Notes under the pieces: generated by a model
What the model saw: the letters and a program-made list of their open reading frames with translations, nothing else
Databases searched by the model: none
Told to the model about the DNA's origin: nothing
From: Liquidambar formosana
Taxonomy: Eukaryota > Streptophyta > Magnoliopsida > Saxifragales > Altingiaceae
Direction: 5' to 3'
Assembly (NCBI GenBank): GCA_039720395.1
Contig: CM077827.1
Span: 10,702,099-10,766,098, forward strand
Length of the DNA stretch: 64,000 bases
Shown here: one piece after another, positions 49,073 to 61,420 of the stretch
How positions within the stretch are numbered: the stretch's first letter is position 1
Layout of the letters: each line of letters starts with the position of its first letter
Made by a program: the position numbers and the translations under genes

Positions 49073-50093
49073 CTAAGTTTAGGTTTGCAATGTTTTGCAG
49101 GGGTAAATGGTTGATAACTCATCAGTTTTTTGGGATAGTGGATGCATGCTCCAAGATCGTCTTATTTTGTATCTTTGTTTTAGTTTTTTGGCTTTTTTTG
49201 TTTTCACTTGAAAGCTGCATGTAATGATAACTAGAATGTTTAATGACATATATGTAATGAAATTTTGGTACTTTTAATTTATTCAAGGAATGGTGGTTAG
49301 GTGTTTGAAGTTTGAGATTAAATGAAATGTGATTAAGTGTTTAAAGTTTGAGATCAAATTAATTGTGGTTTTACATTTTTGATAATGGTGTGTTTGATCA
49401 TTATTTTATATGAATAGGGAATAGGTACAAGAAACCATAAATGAAACCACAAACCAAAAAAAAAAAAAGAAAAAAAAAAGGAAAAGACAACATTTACAAA
49501 TTGTTGTCATAAAAATCTCGAAAAGTTAAGACAACATTTGAGAAATGTTGTTGATTTGTCCACATACGACAACATTTTGTAAACGTTGTTAATGTACTTA
49601 AATAGTATCTAAGACAACATTTGTAATATGTTAATGTATCTGATCCAAGACAACATTTGTGCAATGTTGTTAAAGTCAAAGCTAACTATCTACTACAACA
49701 TTTGCAAATTGTTGTTAATGAACAAGATCTAAGACAATAGTTTTGAAATGTTGTTATTGTTGCTATTTAAGTTTAAGTTAACTATCTTCAACCACATTTC
49801 TGAAATGTTGTTAATGTATAGGATTTAAGACAACGTTTTGGGAAATGTTGTTAATGTATGGGATCTAAGACAACATTTTGGGAAATGTTGTCCATAACGC
49901 TATCCCAACGTTTTTTCAACGTGGTAAGAGTATAATGACAACATTTTTTTTTTCCCTTTCAATAACATTTAAGAAACGTTGTAAAAATTTCCCATCAACA
50001 ATAACATGGGCATTGACAACATTTGTAAAAATGTTGTGGAAAGTCATTAACAACGTTTTAGGAACGTTGTTAAAGACAAATTCTGGTGTGGTG
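40489..50093. mobile_element. CACTA-like transposon, 9.6 kb, in a clathrin intron
   Basis: The left end TACTACACCAAAATTTGTC and the reverse complement of the right end CACCACACCAGAATTTGTC form a terminal inverted repeat that extends through CTTTCACAAC/CTTTAACAAC; one base change from CACTACACC on each side fits a CACTA (En/Spm) element. Subterminal arrays follow: about eight units at 40520-40830 and over a dozen at 49485-50070, each a near palindrome of the form ACAACGTTT-(N)-AAACGTTGTTG. The 3-bp flanks (GTA, TCA) do not match. No transposase was recognised in the interior, so it is probably non-autonomous. The left end abuts the KHELLEMRRV exon. Confidence 0.75.
40860..49480. other. Interior of the CACTA-like element, no recognised gene
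   Basis: The interior is T-rich and looks intron-like on the plus strand, with many TTTTAG and TTGCAG ends. At about 40940-41550 there is a CT-rich segment with short open frames (for example 41191-41544) that resembles a plant gene 5' region but matches no family I know. A possible short exon at about 46105-46180 reads SCSEALNIDGELLEALVQ before a GT. Long T and G runs lie at 48500-48550 and 49031-49068, and a T-rich tract near 45880-45925. Captured host sequence is possible but unproved. Confidence 0.4.
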
Positions 50094-53000
50094 TCAATCT
50101 GCTCAAACACATAACAACAGGACTTGTTAGAACATTCTCCACTAACAGAAAACCACAAAGTAACTTCACCTCACCTTCTAAGCAAGTCCTATCTGATCAC
50201 AGTTATCATGCATATCAATCGATTCACGATGTCTGTCATAGTCCTCCTCCTCAACATGTATCCCATTCAAACCCTCATTCACAGCAGACACATTGTTGCT
50301 TTGAACTGCAACCACATATGGCTTCACAATATGCAAGTGACCCGCCTGAAACCCATACAGCACAAAACGAAATAATTAACCATCCGAAGTCAAGACATGG
50401 AGAAAATAAATTGCCTATATATCCAGAAAATTATATGCCAGCAGAAGTAGAAACCTTTCTCATTATGTCAACGACACGTGTATGGTCCACACGAAGTGCA
50501 AGCACATTGAGAAGATCATTAATAAGATCAGGATGTTCTTGCAGGTAGAAGTGCACGGCCTTATAATAGAGCTCCACATTAGCAACTTTAACTGCCACAT
50601 CTTTGAACTGCATGTGGTCCCATGCTTCGGGGGAATGGTTCATAATGGTAGTTGCAGCATTATCGAACTCGTCATATTGAATATATAGATAGGTCAGTTC
50701 CTTCCAATGCTGTTGTTCATCACAAGCACGTATAAGCTTGGGAATGTTGAGACGGGTTGAAAACAGTTTGATGTGCTCCATAAGCTTTTCAGGATGGTAT
50801 CTAGCATACAACACTCCCAACTTAGTAAAAATGCCCATATGTGCCCGTTCCAACCCTAAACCGCTCTCCATGAGAGATATAAGTTCATTGAAGCATCCTC
50901 TGTTCTGGTTATAATCACTGACCTCTTCCAAGTCACCCACCTACAAAATTCACAACAATAGGCCACAATCGAGAAAATGGGTCAACCAACAGTTTTCAAC
51001 ACTCCACGCTGACTAACAAAATAATTACATAACAACAACAATATTGGGCATAGAAGCCTGTTCCAGATGGAAACTCATAATAAACCACGCGCACTAAAAA
51101 CAAATTCCAAATGAAAGCTTTAAAAAAATTACCCCCTCCATCCCGCAAAGATAGGCCACGTTTGACAAAACACACAGTTTAAGAAAAACCATCATTTCAT
51201 TGAATTGTCATTTATTAAAACTCTATTTTTCCTAAAGCACCCCTCTTACTTTTTATTGGGTTGTGTTAAAAGCGATTATCGAAATAACAAGAGGTAGAAT
51301 AGGAAGTTCAAAAAAAATTATGATTTGAATTTTCAAAATGGACAAACATTTTGGGACAAAAGAAATTGCAAAAATGGCCTATCTTTATGGGACAAAGGGA
51401 GTATTTAAAAAATAAAATAAAAAAACCACTATTCAAAACACACAAAAAAAAAAAAAAAAAAAAAATGAAAGAAATCAACATGTCACCTGTATGATAATGT
51501 TGAGCCCACATATCTGAGCTTAACAGAACTCCTCAGCATCAACACAAGCAAAGCAAACTTCCTTCCAAGTCTTTGAGCTATTGGCTTTTCGTGCTTCATC
51601 AACTAGCACCTTGGAACTGTCTTAGTTTCACTAGAGTGATAGCCAACTTAGCCCAGTTAGATATAAAAGCAAATATTATCTTTGCAGCCTCATAAAGGGC
51701 TTCATCATACAAGCGATCACCAACATTTTGGAGATTACCAACATTTGGCATGAGAATGAATTCTTCAATGTCACCCAACCTATCAATCTTTGCATATGCA
51801 TAGATGAGCTTGCTGTCCACCTTGGGCTCTTTTGCCTTCTGCCTCACCATCAGAAGGTACCTCACCAAGTCATGGTAGACATTTGCATCCTCAGCAGCAT
51901 GAATAACATCCAGGAATTGAGTGGCATCATCTGCTCAAATAAATGATTCAATTGCATCGCTCACCAGCCCCTCCCTGAGTTGAGCCTTGGCCACCTGGCT
52001 CCAAACAGCATGTTCTTCAACACGGAATGCAAACTCCACAGCCCGTCCAATGCTTTGGATATTATCCAACAAGACATTGACAGCCTGGACATTCAAGTTG
52101 AACTTCTTGAAAATCGCAAATGCCTCTTCATAAAGTTGGGCTTCCACAGCCACTTCCCCAACCGCTGGTCCATCAAAATTATCTAGCCTATTAATGTAAT
52201 CCATAACTCTAGATGGATCTGCCTTAATGGCTGTCAAGATAAGCAGGTTTTGCAAATTAAAGTTCCCACTGAATGCAGAGTTCTGAAGCACAATCTTTTC
52301 AAGAAGTTCAATTAGCTCATGGGGTAGATCAGCAGTCATGAAAGCTTTAACAGCTGCAGAAACTTGTTCTGGGCTCTTGCTTTCAGGCAAAGCAGTAGAT
52401 ACAACTTGATCAATGAGCTGTCTTCTATATACATTCTCAGGGTCAAGAACTTTCTCCCAGAGATCACCATCCATCCTTTCAACTACATATCTGAAGTAAA
52501 AGTATGGGAAAATAAACCTCCAAGCACCAAATTATCCTATTTTTGCACAAAAATTCTAAAACAAAACAAGTCACAAACCTGGCTTGCAGTTTGAACAAAG
52601 AGTTTTTATTTGTCACATTGATAAGTTCTTCTTCACATTGCCCTCTCCGGTAAGCAACAACTGCCAGGGTGGGATCGCGTTTCTCACAATACTTGCCCAC
52701 AACACGTGAATCATAGTATGGATTGGTGGTCAGGAAGTGCTCTGGATTGTTGTTGCTCTCTATAATTATTTTTCCCAGAGCATTGTGGACATGTTCATCT
52801 TGGCTTCCCTCACTCACAAGATGCTCCAAGAATTGAGTGAGTAGACGGAGCCGATTTCTAAGAACAAGAAGCAAAGCATAAGGAACTGAAATAAGAAGCA
52901 AGACAATTAAAAGGGGAGACAAAGAGTGAGGACACAACACCTCTTCTCACATCCCTCCACAAGGGGCTCAACTGGAAGCAGAGAACGGACAGAAAGAATT

Positions 53001-55780
53001 AGGCCTTTGATGAAATCTTCAGGACACTCATCATCTAAAAGCTGCCCTACAACTAAAGGAGCATTCCCTGGGTTCACCTATCAAGAGAAGTAAATAATGT
53101 CTCAGAGATTTAATTTTATAAAAAAAAAATGAAACTCAAATTCAAATGAAAGTCGTAGCATCAGAAAGTATTCATACTGCCCAATCCAAGACCCATATCC
53201 AAGACGGAACTCATACCTTTTGAACATAACCTTCAATATATCGAAGCATGTTGTTCGTGTCTAGGTAGTGCGTGAGATCAGGAACAAAACCAAAACGGTT
53301 GCATATGTTAATTAGCGGCCGTGCATCTGGAAGCTTGGCTTCCATCAGAAAGTTCTTTGTCTTTTCAGCATCATAGAAGTTAGATTCCCTAGTAACACGC
53401 TCGACTTCTTTGATCTGTCCGGTTTTAGCAGCTGCCTCAATGTACTTAAAGAGAATGTCAGGATCCTCACTGCTCCATAAACCAAAAGAAAGCAATATGA
53501 AAATCATAAAAAAGTAATATTTTAAATATTAAATAAAAAATAAAATAGTGGCTCTAATCCACTCAACAAAGAGAAATTTCTTCTTTTCTGGACAGATTAC
53601 CTGGAGCTCAGATATGACCCCAAGAAAAAGTATAACCCCACATATGACTTGAATTGCTCAAAGATTTTTATGCATGCATCAATACCCAACTGTTCGCAAT
53701 ATTCCTTGGCAGTCTGCACAGGCATGTGTTAGTGTGCTTTTGGTTAAAATTTTAAATATTAGTCAAATGTCAAAAGATAACAATGGGTACCTGCACAATT
53801 ATCTGAAGGTTGCCTCTTAGATTGACCAGTAAAAGGTCCTTCATGCACTCTAGAGCCCATTACACGTGAAAGAGTCCCAAAAAACTCTACAAGTGACTGC
53901 AAAAAACCTCAAATTTAGTAGCAATTTTGCAATATCCGAACAAGCCAAGAGATATAAGTATTGGAGTACATAAAACCTGTGGCTCGATCGCATGTGTATT
54001 GACAATGACGCGTTTTATATCTGGCAACTCGCTATAATGCTGCACACATAAATGGAAAATGTTTAATCCATGCAAGTAATACATTTCCCTGTTACAATTT
54101 TTTGAATAAACAAAAATAAAATAGAAAACAGAGAACAAGGATACCAAACAAGAAAACAGGAAAACAATAAAACAAAAACAAGTTTAAAACAAAACAAAAT
54201 AAATACAAAATAAAACAAAGAAGCCATTTTACCTGGAGAGCTCGCACATAAAGACCAGCTTTTTCACAAAGTTGGGCAATTCGAGGGCGATCATAGTGGC
54301 TAAACATTCCGTTTGCTAATATAGCATCTGCTACATTTGGAAAGGTTACCAGATTGATCTCCAGAACCTATATAGATGAGAAAAATTATGGAACTGTTAA
54401 TAAGCGCAGATAAACATAAAAGAATTACATGACCCTGGGAGTTGGGTAGAAAAATACAAAACCTTTGTCTGAAGGTAACCATGTTCTGGTAAATTTGGCT
54501 TCAAAACATCTAACAAAAAGGCTGTTGCCTCACGGATCAAGTTCCTCTGAAGAAGACATGAAGCATGTTAAAGAAAGAAAAAGGAAAATAACACCACCAT
54601 GACTTGCACGCTGAAAAGATCCATATTGACAAACAAAAGCACAAACAGTGAACATGATAAATTGATCCTATAACTTAACATTGTAAGAGAAATTAATCAC
54701 AACCTGAAGAAAGAGATCTGTTATTGTGTTGTAATCAACTGGACAACCACCCTCCATTTGGGACATCATTAGAGAAAAATTAACAGCTCCCTGCAGTCCG
54801 AAATCAAATTAGTATGTTGTCTTCGTTCAAAAAGAAGTTTGTCCCCAATAAAACTTAACGCCGATGCAACCAAAGTTCGAAAGCACAATTTACAAAAGGT
54901 TCATTGGCAAAAAAATTTAGAGGTGAGAAAAAGGGTTTTACACAAGGAAAACAATCATGACATTTGATGGTTTCTATCAAATTACATGAAACTTTAACAC
55001 TTGAACTACTTGAAAAAACATTCATGAATTGTTTCTAATTTTGACTCTTCAACAAATAAAAAATAAGCAAAAGATGTACCCCATGAGATTTTTATGCATA
55101 CCTGGGGATCAGCTCGAAGAATTGTTTGCAGAAGGAACAAATAATCAGGTGTATACCCAACCTACAACAACAAAGAAACCATGGGCATGTTGAGACCCCA
55201 TAACTCAATCTAAAAAATAAATAAACATAACAGTGATAATCATATTGATAATAACGGCTATGACAAAAAAAGAATAGACTTTTGTCCAAGATATGGTGTC
55301 CAGAAATGATAGAGAATGTCAATGCATAAAGCAGTCCTGCACCGGCTTTGAGTAGATGAGAATTTTGTCAAACTCCCTCCGCTCAGCGAAAGCTGCAACA
55401 ACTTTTGGAGTTGCTCTGGCTTTAATATATATTTTCAACGCAAGGTCGTTATCCACAGTCTACAGTTAAAAACATAATTATGGATATCAAAATGATATAG
55501 AAGAAATAAACTCAGATTAGGCCACATGAAAACTATTGGCTAAAGTAGACAATCAAAATATTTGACGAATTGCAAAACAAACCTTCACAAGGTCTCCCAG
55601 TTCCTCACTACATTCCAGCTTGTCCTCTGCCAACCAATTCTCCAAAAGATTCTTCTTGTTTTGATTCACAACAAGACATGATAATTCCAATGACTCAAAA
55701 GCATTAAGCTTTCCTCTAGTCAGGAGTGTTCCAAAGTATTGCAACAAAGGTGGTGTTTGCCCAGCTTGCACAGGAACGCT

Positions 55781-57078
55781 CTGCAACAATTAGACAAGAC
55801 CATAAGTAAGTTTGCATCTTCCCCACTCCAACATACTCGAATGGGTGGCCATTTGCGGGGCCGGGTCGGGCTTAGGAAGGACCATATATGTGAGTGAGGG
55901 CTGCAACTTAATTGGGCGGGTCGGGCAGGTTGATGGATTATCCCAATCTCAATTCTCAACCTAAAATATAAGACTTCCAACCCAACCCGTTCTTCGAGTT
56001 GAGGTTCCTCAACCCATGCTCAACCTGTGCTTGGGTTGGGCAGACTCGAGTTGGGCACAGGTTACATGAGTGAACAAAATGAGACCGGATTGAATGAATT
56101 TAAGCCAGGTTGAGCAGGTTGGCCTATTTGTTTTTTATTTTTTATTTTTTATTTTTATCTTTAGAGAACATGTTTTAAATAAATAAAAAAGAAGAAGAAG
56201 AAGAAATCATGATCACCTCAATAAAAAGTGCATTATTACATATGCACAAGAATCTCAATCATCTAAATTCTCCTAGAATTCATGTCACTTCAAAAATAAT
56301 TTTTGCACAAAAAAAAAAAAAAGGATAAAAGTTTCAAAATAATTAGATAACACTTGGAGAATTCAAAACGTTAACATATATATGATTGAGTATAAAAGTA
56401 ACCATGTTAAAAAACACTATTCAATATATATATACATATAGGTCGGATTCGGGTCGGATTTGGGTTGCTCGACCCTTCTGCCCAAGCCCAAGCCCAAGCC
56501 GAATTGAAATCAGATTGAGATTTTTTAACCCAACCCCAACCCAATGTATAAAAAACCTATTGCCCAAATTTGTCCAATGACCAGGTTGGGTTCGGGTTGG
56601 GCGGGCCCAACGCACCCAAAGTTGCTGCCCTATATGTGACTACAGAAACATTGCAAAGGTGCAAGAACACAATAGCAGATTTCTACACACTGATACAGGT
56701 TTTGTCCCACCAGTACTATACCTTCACAATAAAAGTTTTAGGACCACCAAATATTTCAGGGATCATTTTATCCAACCATGTAATATCAAGAGGAATATCT
56801 TATGAAATAATACAATGTCCTTGACATAATCAATTACCCATCAATTGGGCCCTAGTAGCAACCAAGTGGTCATACCACAAACTCCACTTCTTCTATATAG
56901 TACACCCATGATTTCTTCAAATCCTCTGAGGATACACGGCAGAGCACATATTCTGAAACTTGTCATTGACACATTAGTCAATAAGAAATTTGGATAAACA
57001 TATCTGGTGTCGATCCATCTCTAGCATATATATATAAATTTTCATTTGGAAGACACCCAACGGAAGTTAAAAGCAATA
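55781..57078. other. Gene-free stretch with a GGGTTGGG/GGGTCGGG-rich repeat
   Basis: Where clathrin propeller exons would be expected there is instead a repeat from about 55846 to about 56632, rich in GGGTCGGG, GGGTTGGG and GGCCCAACC words. Its ends, GGGTGGCCATTTGCGGGGCC and (reverse complement) GGGCAGCAACTTTGGGTGCG, look like weak inverted repeats of an hAT-type MITE, but I found no target duplication. The remainder, to 57078, shows nothing identifiable. Confidence 0.45.
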
Positions 57079-58888
57079 TCATTGTGAGCAATTAGAGGGC
57101 AAGAAGAACCTTTGCCTCTTACTTGTGATGCGATAATTTGGCACTGTGGATGATGAGGCAATCCTACTCAGTATTACTCCAAGTGATTGTTTGATATTGC
57201 TTACACTAACACCTTCTTCAGCATCCTTAGTACAAAGGACCAAAATGCTTTTAATCCTGCCACCCAAACTAGCCATATCAGCCCTAACTGTTGTTAGTCT
57301 TAGGCCTTTGAGAGCTCGGATGGGTTCCATGAAAAGTTCAGGCCGATCGTCGCAACACACAGAAGCCTTGATGAAGATATTCTCCTTGCTTTTTTAACTA
57401 GTGTTGTTGCTAGGGCATGCATCATCCTGGTGGTGTTCACCTTCACATTCCACAGTCACTTCATCAACTTCAGTTGGAATTGTGAGGACTTTGCTGACAT
57501 CCAATGCTTTTCTCTTTAGGTCCTTGACATGATCAATCACACTTCCTAACAAAGCTGCCTTGTCCATCTGCACCAAGGAAATACACTTCACTTTTCATTT
57601 GAAAGGTAACTGAAAGGACTAAGGCCATGTTTGTTTGGTTGGAATGAAATGGGTGGGAATAAAATTTGATTCTATGTTTAAAATAGTTTGGAATGGAATG
57701 AGATTGAAATAAACATTGCAAAATGAATATCATTATAATTCACTACTACTGTTTGATTTCATTTCCATTTAATTACCTTATCCAAATTTGGAATGAATTG
57801 GAATGGGATTTCATTCCATCCATTCCATTCCCACCAAACAAACATGACCTAAGCGAAGCCTTCTAAACCATTGTCAAAGTGATCATCTTTTCCATTAACT
57901 TCTCAACTTTAGGCTCCAAAACCTTATCTCTAAAGCATAAATTTTTTTCTTTGCTCGAATGAAACATTTTAAGGAAAAAATTTAAACTTTACCCCTTCAA
58001 GTTTGATCCATTTTCACTCCCCTATAATTTGAAATTTACATTTTGCCCCTTCAATTACTCATGTATGGGTTGTCTGCCGCTGATTTCATTTTATTTCTTT
58101 TAGGATGGAGAGTAGTGCCCTCAAGTAAAACTATAAGAGAGCACTTTATGTATAAAGTGAAAAGGGGTCAAACTTGAAGATAAACTATAGTCATCCAAAT
58201 ATTAAAGCATCATTTTGATGGGAAAGGATTCTCTCAAGACCCTTATCCCCTGGTTTGGTTGGCATTTATACAAGTACCACATCATGATGTTAAAGAATTG
58301 GGACCCACAATTAGATCGGTCCCACTTAATATTTCATGTGTAAGTATATGAAATTAATCATGATTGACCATTCCTAACCATTTGATTTTGATCAAATTTG
58401 CAAAGGGTGGGAGACTTTTTGAGCATGTTTGAGGGGGAGAGAAGTAGCTAAATGAGATGGGCTAATTAAATTCATTCAATCAAACTCATTTTTCTTACAC
58501 TTTTTCTTTTTGGCAATTGAATTAAATTTACCCTTACTCTTAACCCCCAATGTCAACATCAACAAAGGGGTATCAATTCGTCTGCACTCAATTGAACCCA
58601 AGATCGGTCTCTCGACAAGTGGAGAATGCTACTAGACTATTACACCCTTGGCCTTTTTTTTTTTTCACAATTCATGTATGTCTTTGGCCTATATTACCTC
58701 ATATATTATAGAAGGCTAAATGATCCCAATTTAGTGATGTTTCATGATACAATTATAAAATTCAAGTACTACCAAAAATGGTGATTTCAGAGCTGTATGT
58801 GCCCAAACTGCCAAACTACCCTGTCACCCATACTTGAATTTTGTTAATTTCACAAAGTCATGAACTGAATCAAATGATGAAGAAATTG

Positions 58889-58919
<31 letters not shown>

Positions 58920-59256
58920 GGGTTACCTTTTCAGACTTGGGAATTAGCTTCCTAAGAGTGGCAAGCTGAGCATTAATTCTGTCCCTTCGCTGTTTCTCAG
59001 CTTGGCAATGGCTCTTGGAAGCAATTGCAGCTCTCTCCTCTGCAACCCCTTCAAAGCGTAAGGACCAAGAAGGAAACCCATGAAACTGGAATGAAGTAGA
59101 GCCATGATGTGGTTGTGGTAGTACCGGCCATGGAATCGGAAAGGTGGGGGATTCTTTATTTTGCGCAGCAGCATGGCAGTGTGCTGCCCAATTTGCCTCT
59201 TCAGGCCAACCAGAATAAAAGCAATTTGCCATGACCAACAAAACAAAGCCTTCCAA
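57079..59256 (-). pseudogene. bHLH transcription factor (bHLH30/32/51/106/107 group), premature stop
   Basis: Exon 1 (59256-58927; an alternative start is MANCFYSGW at about 59232) ends in the basic region and helix 1: SKSHCQAEKQRRDRINAQLA, then TLRKLIPKSEK, then a GT donor. Exon 2 (57567-57079) opens MDKAALLGSVIDHVKDLKRK, the loop and helix 2, then an acidic linker and an ACT-like C-terminus (ASVCCDDRPELF, VRADMASLGGRIKSILVL). The exon border after SEK fits this plant bHLH group. The basic region has the H-E-R-type DNA contacts shifted to H-A-E-R, usual here. TAA at 57396-57394 lies in the linker, in frame with both sides, so the ACT-like part would be lost. It may act truncated, be dead, or reflect a read error. 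Confidence 0.8.
57623..57849. mobile_element. Tourist/Harbinger-like MITE in the bHLH intron
   Basis: It is 227 bp. The ends are GGCCATGTTTGTTTGGTTGG and, in reverse complement, GGTCATGTTTGTTTGGTGGG. The flanks are TAA on both sides (57620-57622 and 57850-57852), the 3-bp TWA duplication of PIF/Harbinger elements. The interior is made of GGAATG-type words in both directions and has no coding capacity. Confidence 0.8.
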
Positions 59257-60023
59257 AATCTAACTACTGGTCTATGTGCTTTTTATCACACATCTACTGC
59301 CACTGTTTCTGCACTAATAATGTTTGATCTTTATATCTTGATGGTGATTGGTGTGATATCTAGTTAACTTTAATCGGTCAAATGAAAATCTTGTTTGGCT
59401 CTATCCACCTGTCACACCATCACCTCAATGACATTTTTCAAAAAAAAAAAAAAAAAAACTTAAACAGATGATTAACTAAACGCAAAAAATTTCAATATGA
59501 CATCTCTTACAGTAATGAATCAATTATGTTCATTAAGCTTGGTTTGAGATTGGTTCTTCAAAATTGCTCTAAAGATAAATGGAGCCAACCTCAAATAAAT
59601 AATTTTTCAGTCCGATAAGTTCATTAATACTTTAAACAATCGAATTTCTCAAGCTTGATTAGAGATTTACTCGATATAAGGATTGTTGGGAGTCACTCAT
59701 AAATAAGATAGACGAGCCTAATTCAAACTTATTTTTTGAACTCATTTATTTATGGAGTCAAGTTCGAGCATCCTGCTTAGTTCAATTCCTTCCTAACCTA
59801 CAAATAGTCCCCCTTTTTTTGGTGGGACGGGGGGCAAAGGTAGGATGGAACCCATAGTTATTTGCTCTACAGTGGTTGCTAGATTCCATCTGACCAAGCC
59901 AACTTGATGTTGTGTCGCATTTATTTTTTTATTTTATTTTATTTTATCTTTTGTGGATCATCTTAACTCAATATTTTTCACACATTTTTTGATAAGCCAA
60001 TATTTTTCACACATATATAATGC

Positions 60024-60070
<47 letters not shown>

Positions 60071-60743
60071 CGCGCGCGTGTGCGCGCGCGGGGCATATAA
60101 TGTGGATCTGGGCTGAAGAAGGTAGTGGGGTATATGCTGTGAGGTCCCTGGGGCAAACTGAAAAGGAATTGCTCTCATGAAAATCTCATCCTACATTTGA
60201 ATACTGTGAGCAGAGACTGTGGGAATGGGACATTTAAGTCTCCATTTACCTAATTTTTTTCTAAAAGTTGGATCTTCACTGAGGCCACTCAATTTTTAGT
60301 GGGGTATTGTTTTGTCCACTTTCATTTATTCTGTATGATTAAGACAGTCCTATGCAAGAAAACAAGAGAGCCTTCAATCACAATTCACCACTTGGTTCAC
60401 ACTCTGTAGGGCCAAAATTGCAATTCATCATTTTAACTCACCATAAAGAGAGACTTTAAAAGATTGATACGGCCCTTGATCAACCACTCACTTTGAAAGT
60501 TCTATCTCTAGTGTTGTGCGGTGCTCATCATTCCCCTCCTCCTCCTAGCCTTCTTCTCTGTACTTGGAATCCTTGGGTGCATAGGTTTTTTATTTTTATT
60601 TTTATTTTTTAAAAATTTTTTGGGCCCTATTTCTTTCTTCAAATGTGCAAAAAAATTTACATCGTCAACAGGCACCACGATAAAAATGTGCCAAATCAAC
60701 TAAGGTGCATAATGAAATTTAAACAAGTGGTATGTCACAATCG
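59257..60743. other. Gene-free stretch upstream of the bHLH gene, with a TA/GT microsatellite
   Basis: It includes an A-run at about 59441-59457, a TTTTATTTTA-type tract near 59925-59950, and a (TA)n block at about 60027-60064 that passes into GTGTGCGCGCGCGTGTGCGCGCG at about 60066-60090, an alternating purine-pyrimidine tract. No coding sequence is supported. Confidence 0.55.
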
Positions 60744-60917
60744 GGAGAAGAACTTTAGTGAGACCGTTCCATGGCCACGGTGGTGAGACCACCCAATCAG
60801 AGACAAGAAAAGTGCCCTTGTTAGTGTAGTTTTTAGCCCCACAACGGTGCTTTCCTTGTCCCTGATTAGGTGATCTCACCACCGTGGCCATCAAACGGTT
60901 TCACTGAAGTTCGTTTC
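60744..60917. mobile_element. Mutator-like MITE with perfect 9-bp target duplication
   Basis: It is 174 bp. The arms of about 72 bp begin GAGAAGAACTTTAGTGAGACC and, in reverse complement, GAAACGAACTTCAGTGAAACC; both continue through GGCCACGGTGGTGAGA to AAGTGCC / AAGCACC. The flanks are CACAATCGG at 60735-60743 and 60918-60926, identical. A 9-bp duplication with long inverted repeats fits a MULE-derived MITE. It is almost entirely hairpin, so a transcript of it could feed small-RNA production. Confidence 0.85.
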
Positions 60918-61264
60918 CACAATCGGATGGCAAAAGTTGGAAACCCAAGTACCATGCATACTTCCAGTTAGGGTTGATGGCAGTGCATTAGAACCTAGAA
61001 GATGTGATAAACATGTCAGACAATGGGTGAAGAAACATGACAAACAAGTTACCATTATGGGTTATAGTTCAAAAATGTTGGAAGAACCGAAGAAGCATGG
61101 CAGACAGCAGATGTGTCACGCAAGGAATTTAACATCACTTCAATCTTCAACATTTCACACTGCATTATGATATGGTTTCAGATACATGCCCTTTTCATTT
61201 TTACAGAAAGAAAGATCCCAACCACATTGGTACCCTGGGAAGCTTCAAAATCCTCTGCTATGAG

Positions 61265-61420
61265 CCTTAAGTATTATTAATAAAAGAAAAAATATCAACC
61301 GACCACCAAGTGAGATGAGAGCATGAAAGAGCTTTATTAGCGATTCTATCCGCTGCACAATTACCCTTTCGATAGTTAGCAATGAGTTACATAAGAGCCC
61401 CAACTTCAAAGTTATAGCAC
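61265..61420 (-). pseudogene. LINE-type RNase H scrap
   Basis: The minus strand reads ANYRKGNCAADRIANKALSC and then HLTWWSVDIF, ending INNT and a stop. The REGN-ADRLAN-like block is typical of the C-terminal RNase H domain of plant non-LTR retrotransposons. Upstream the frame is closed by a stop (ALM-stop-LIANYRKGN). No other LINE part was recognised nearby. Confidence 0.5.

Larger units (their letters stand above)
38392..55780 (-). pseudogene. Clathrin heavy chain pseudogene, 5'-truncated and decayed
   Basis: Clathrin heavy chain forms the three-legged coat of endocytic and trans-Golgi vesicles. Eighteen exons are visible: 55780-55583, 55459-55343, 55161-55102, 54790-54704, 54546-54463, 54367-54233, 54039-53977, 53889-53790, 53713-53601, 53469-53217, 53077-52941, 52857-52579, 52490-51487, 50940-50455, 50345-50175, about 40485-40301, 39378-39253, 38823-38715 and 38540-38392 (the last three in unit 2). 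They start at [17 protein letters not shown], near residue 410 of about 1,700, so the beta-propeller is missing. Lesions: a 1-bp gain in exon 53889-53790, TGA after ESFI, a shift after QFQGA, TAG after IGLA, TAG after KKAGR, a 2-bp loss near 38817 and a 13-bp loss near 38491. Confidence 0.93.

Noticed and set aside
49485..50070. Regular repeats at the right end of the CACTA-like element as a CRISPR array
   Set aside because: Units vary in sequence and spacing, are palindromic, and sit at a transposon terminus in a plant genome with a matching array at the other end.
40486..50096. 3-bp target duplication of the CACTA-like element
   Set aside because: The flanks read GTA and TCA, so the duplication cannot be shown.
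55846..56632. hAT identity of the GGGTTGGG-rich repeat
   Set aside because: The inverted ends are only loosely alike and no 8-bp duplication was found, so it is listed only as a repeat.
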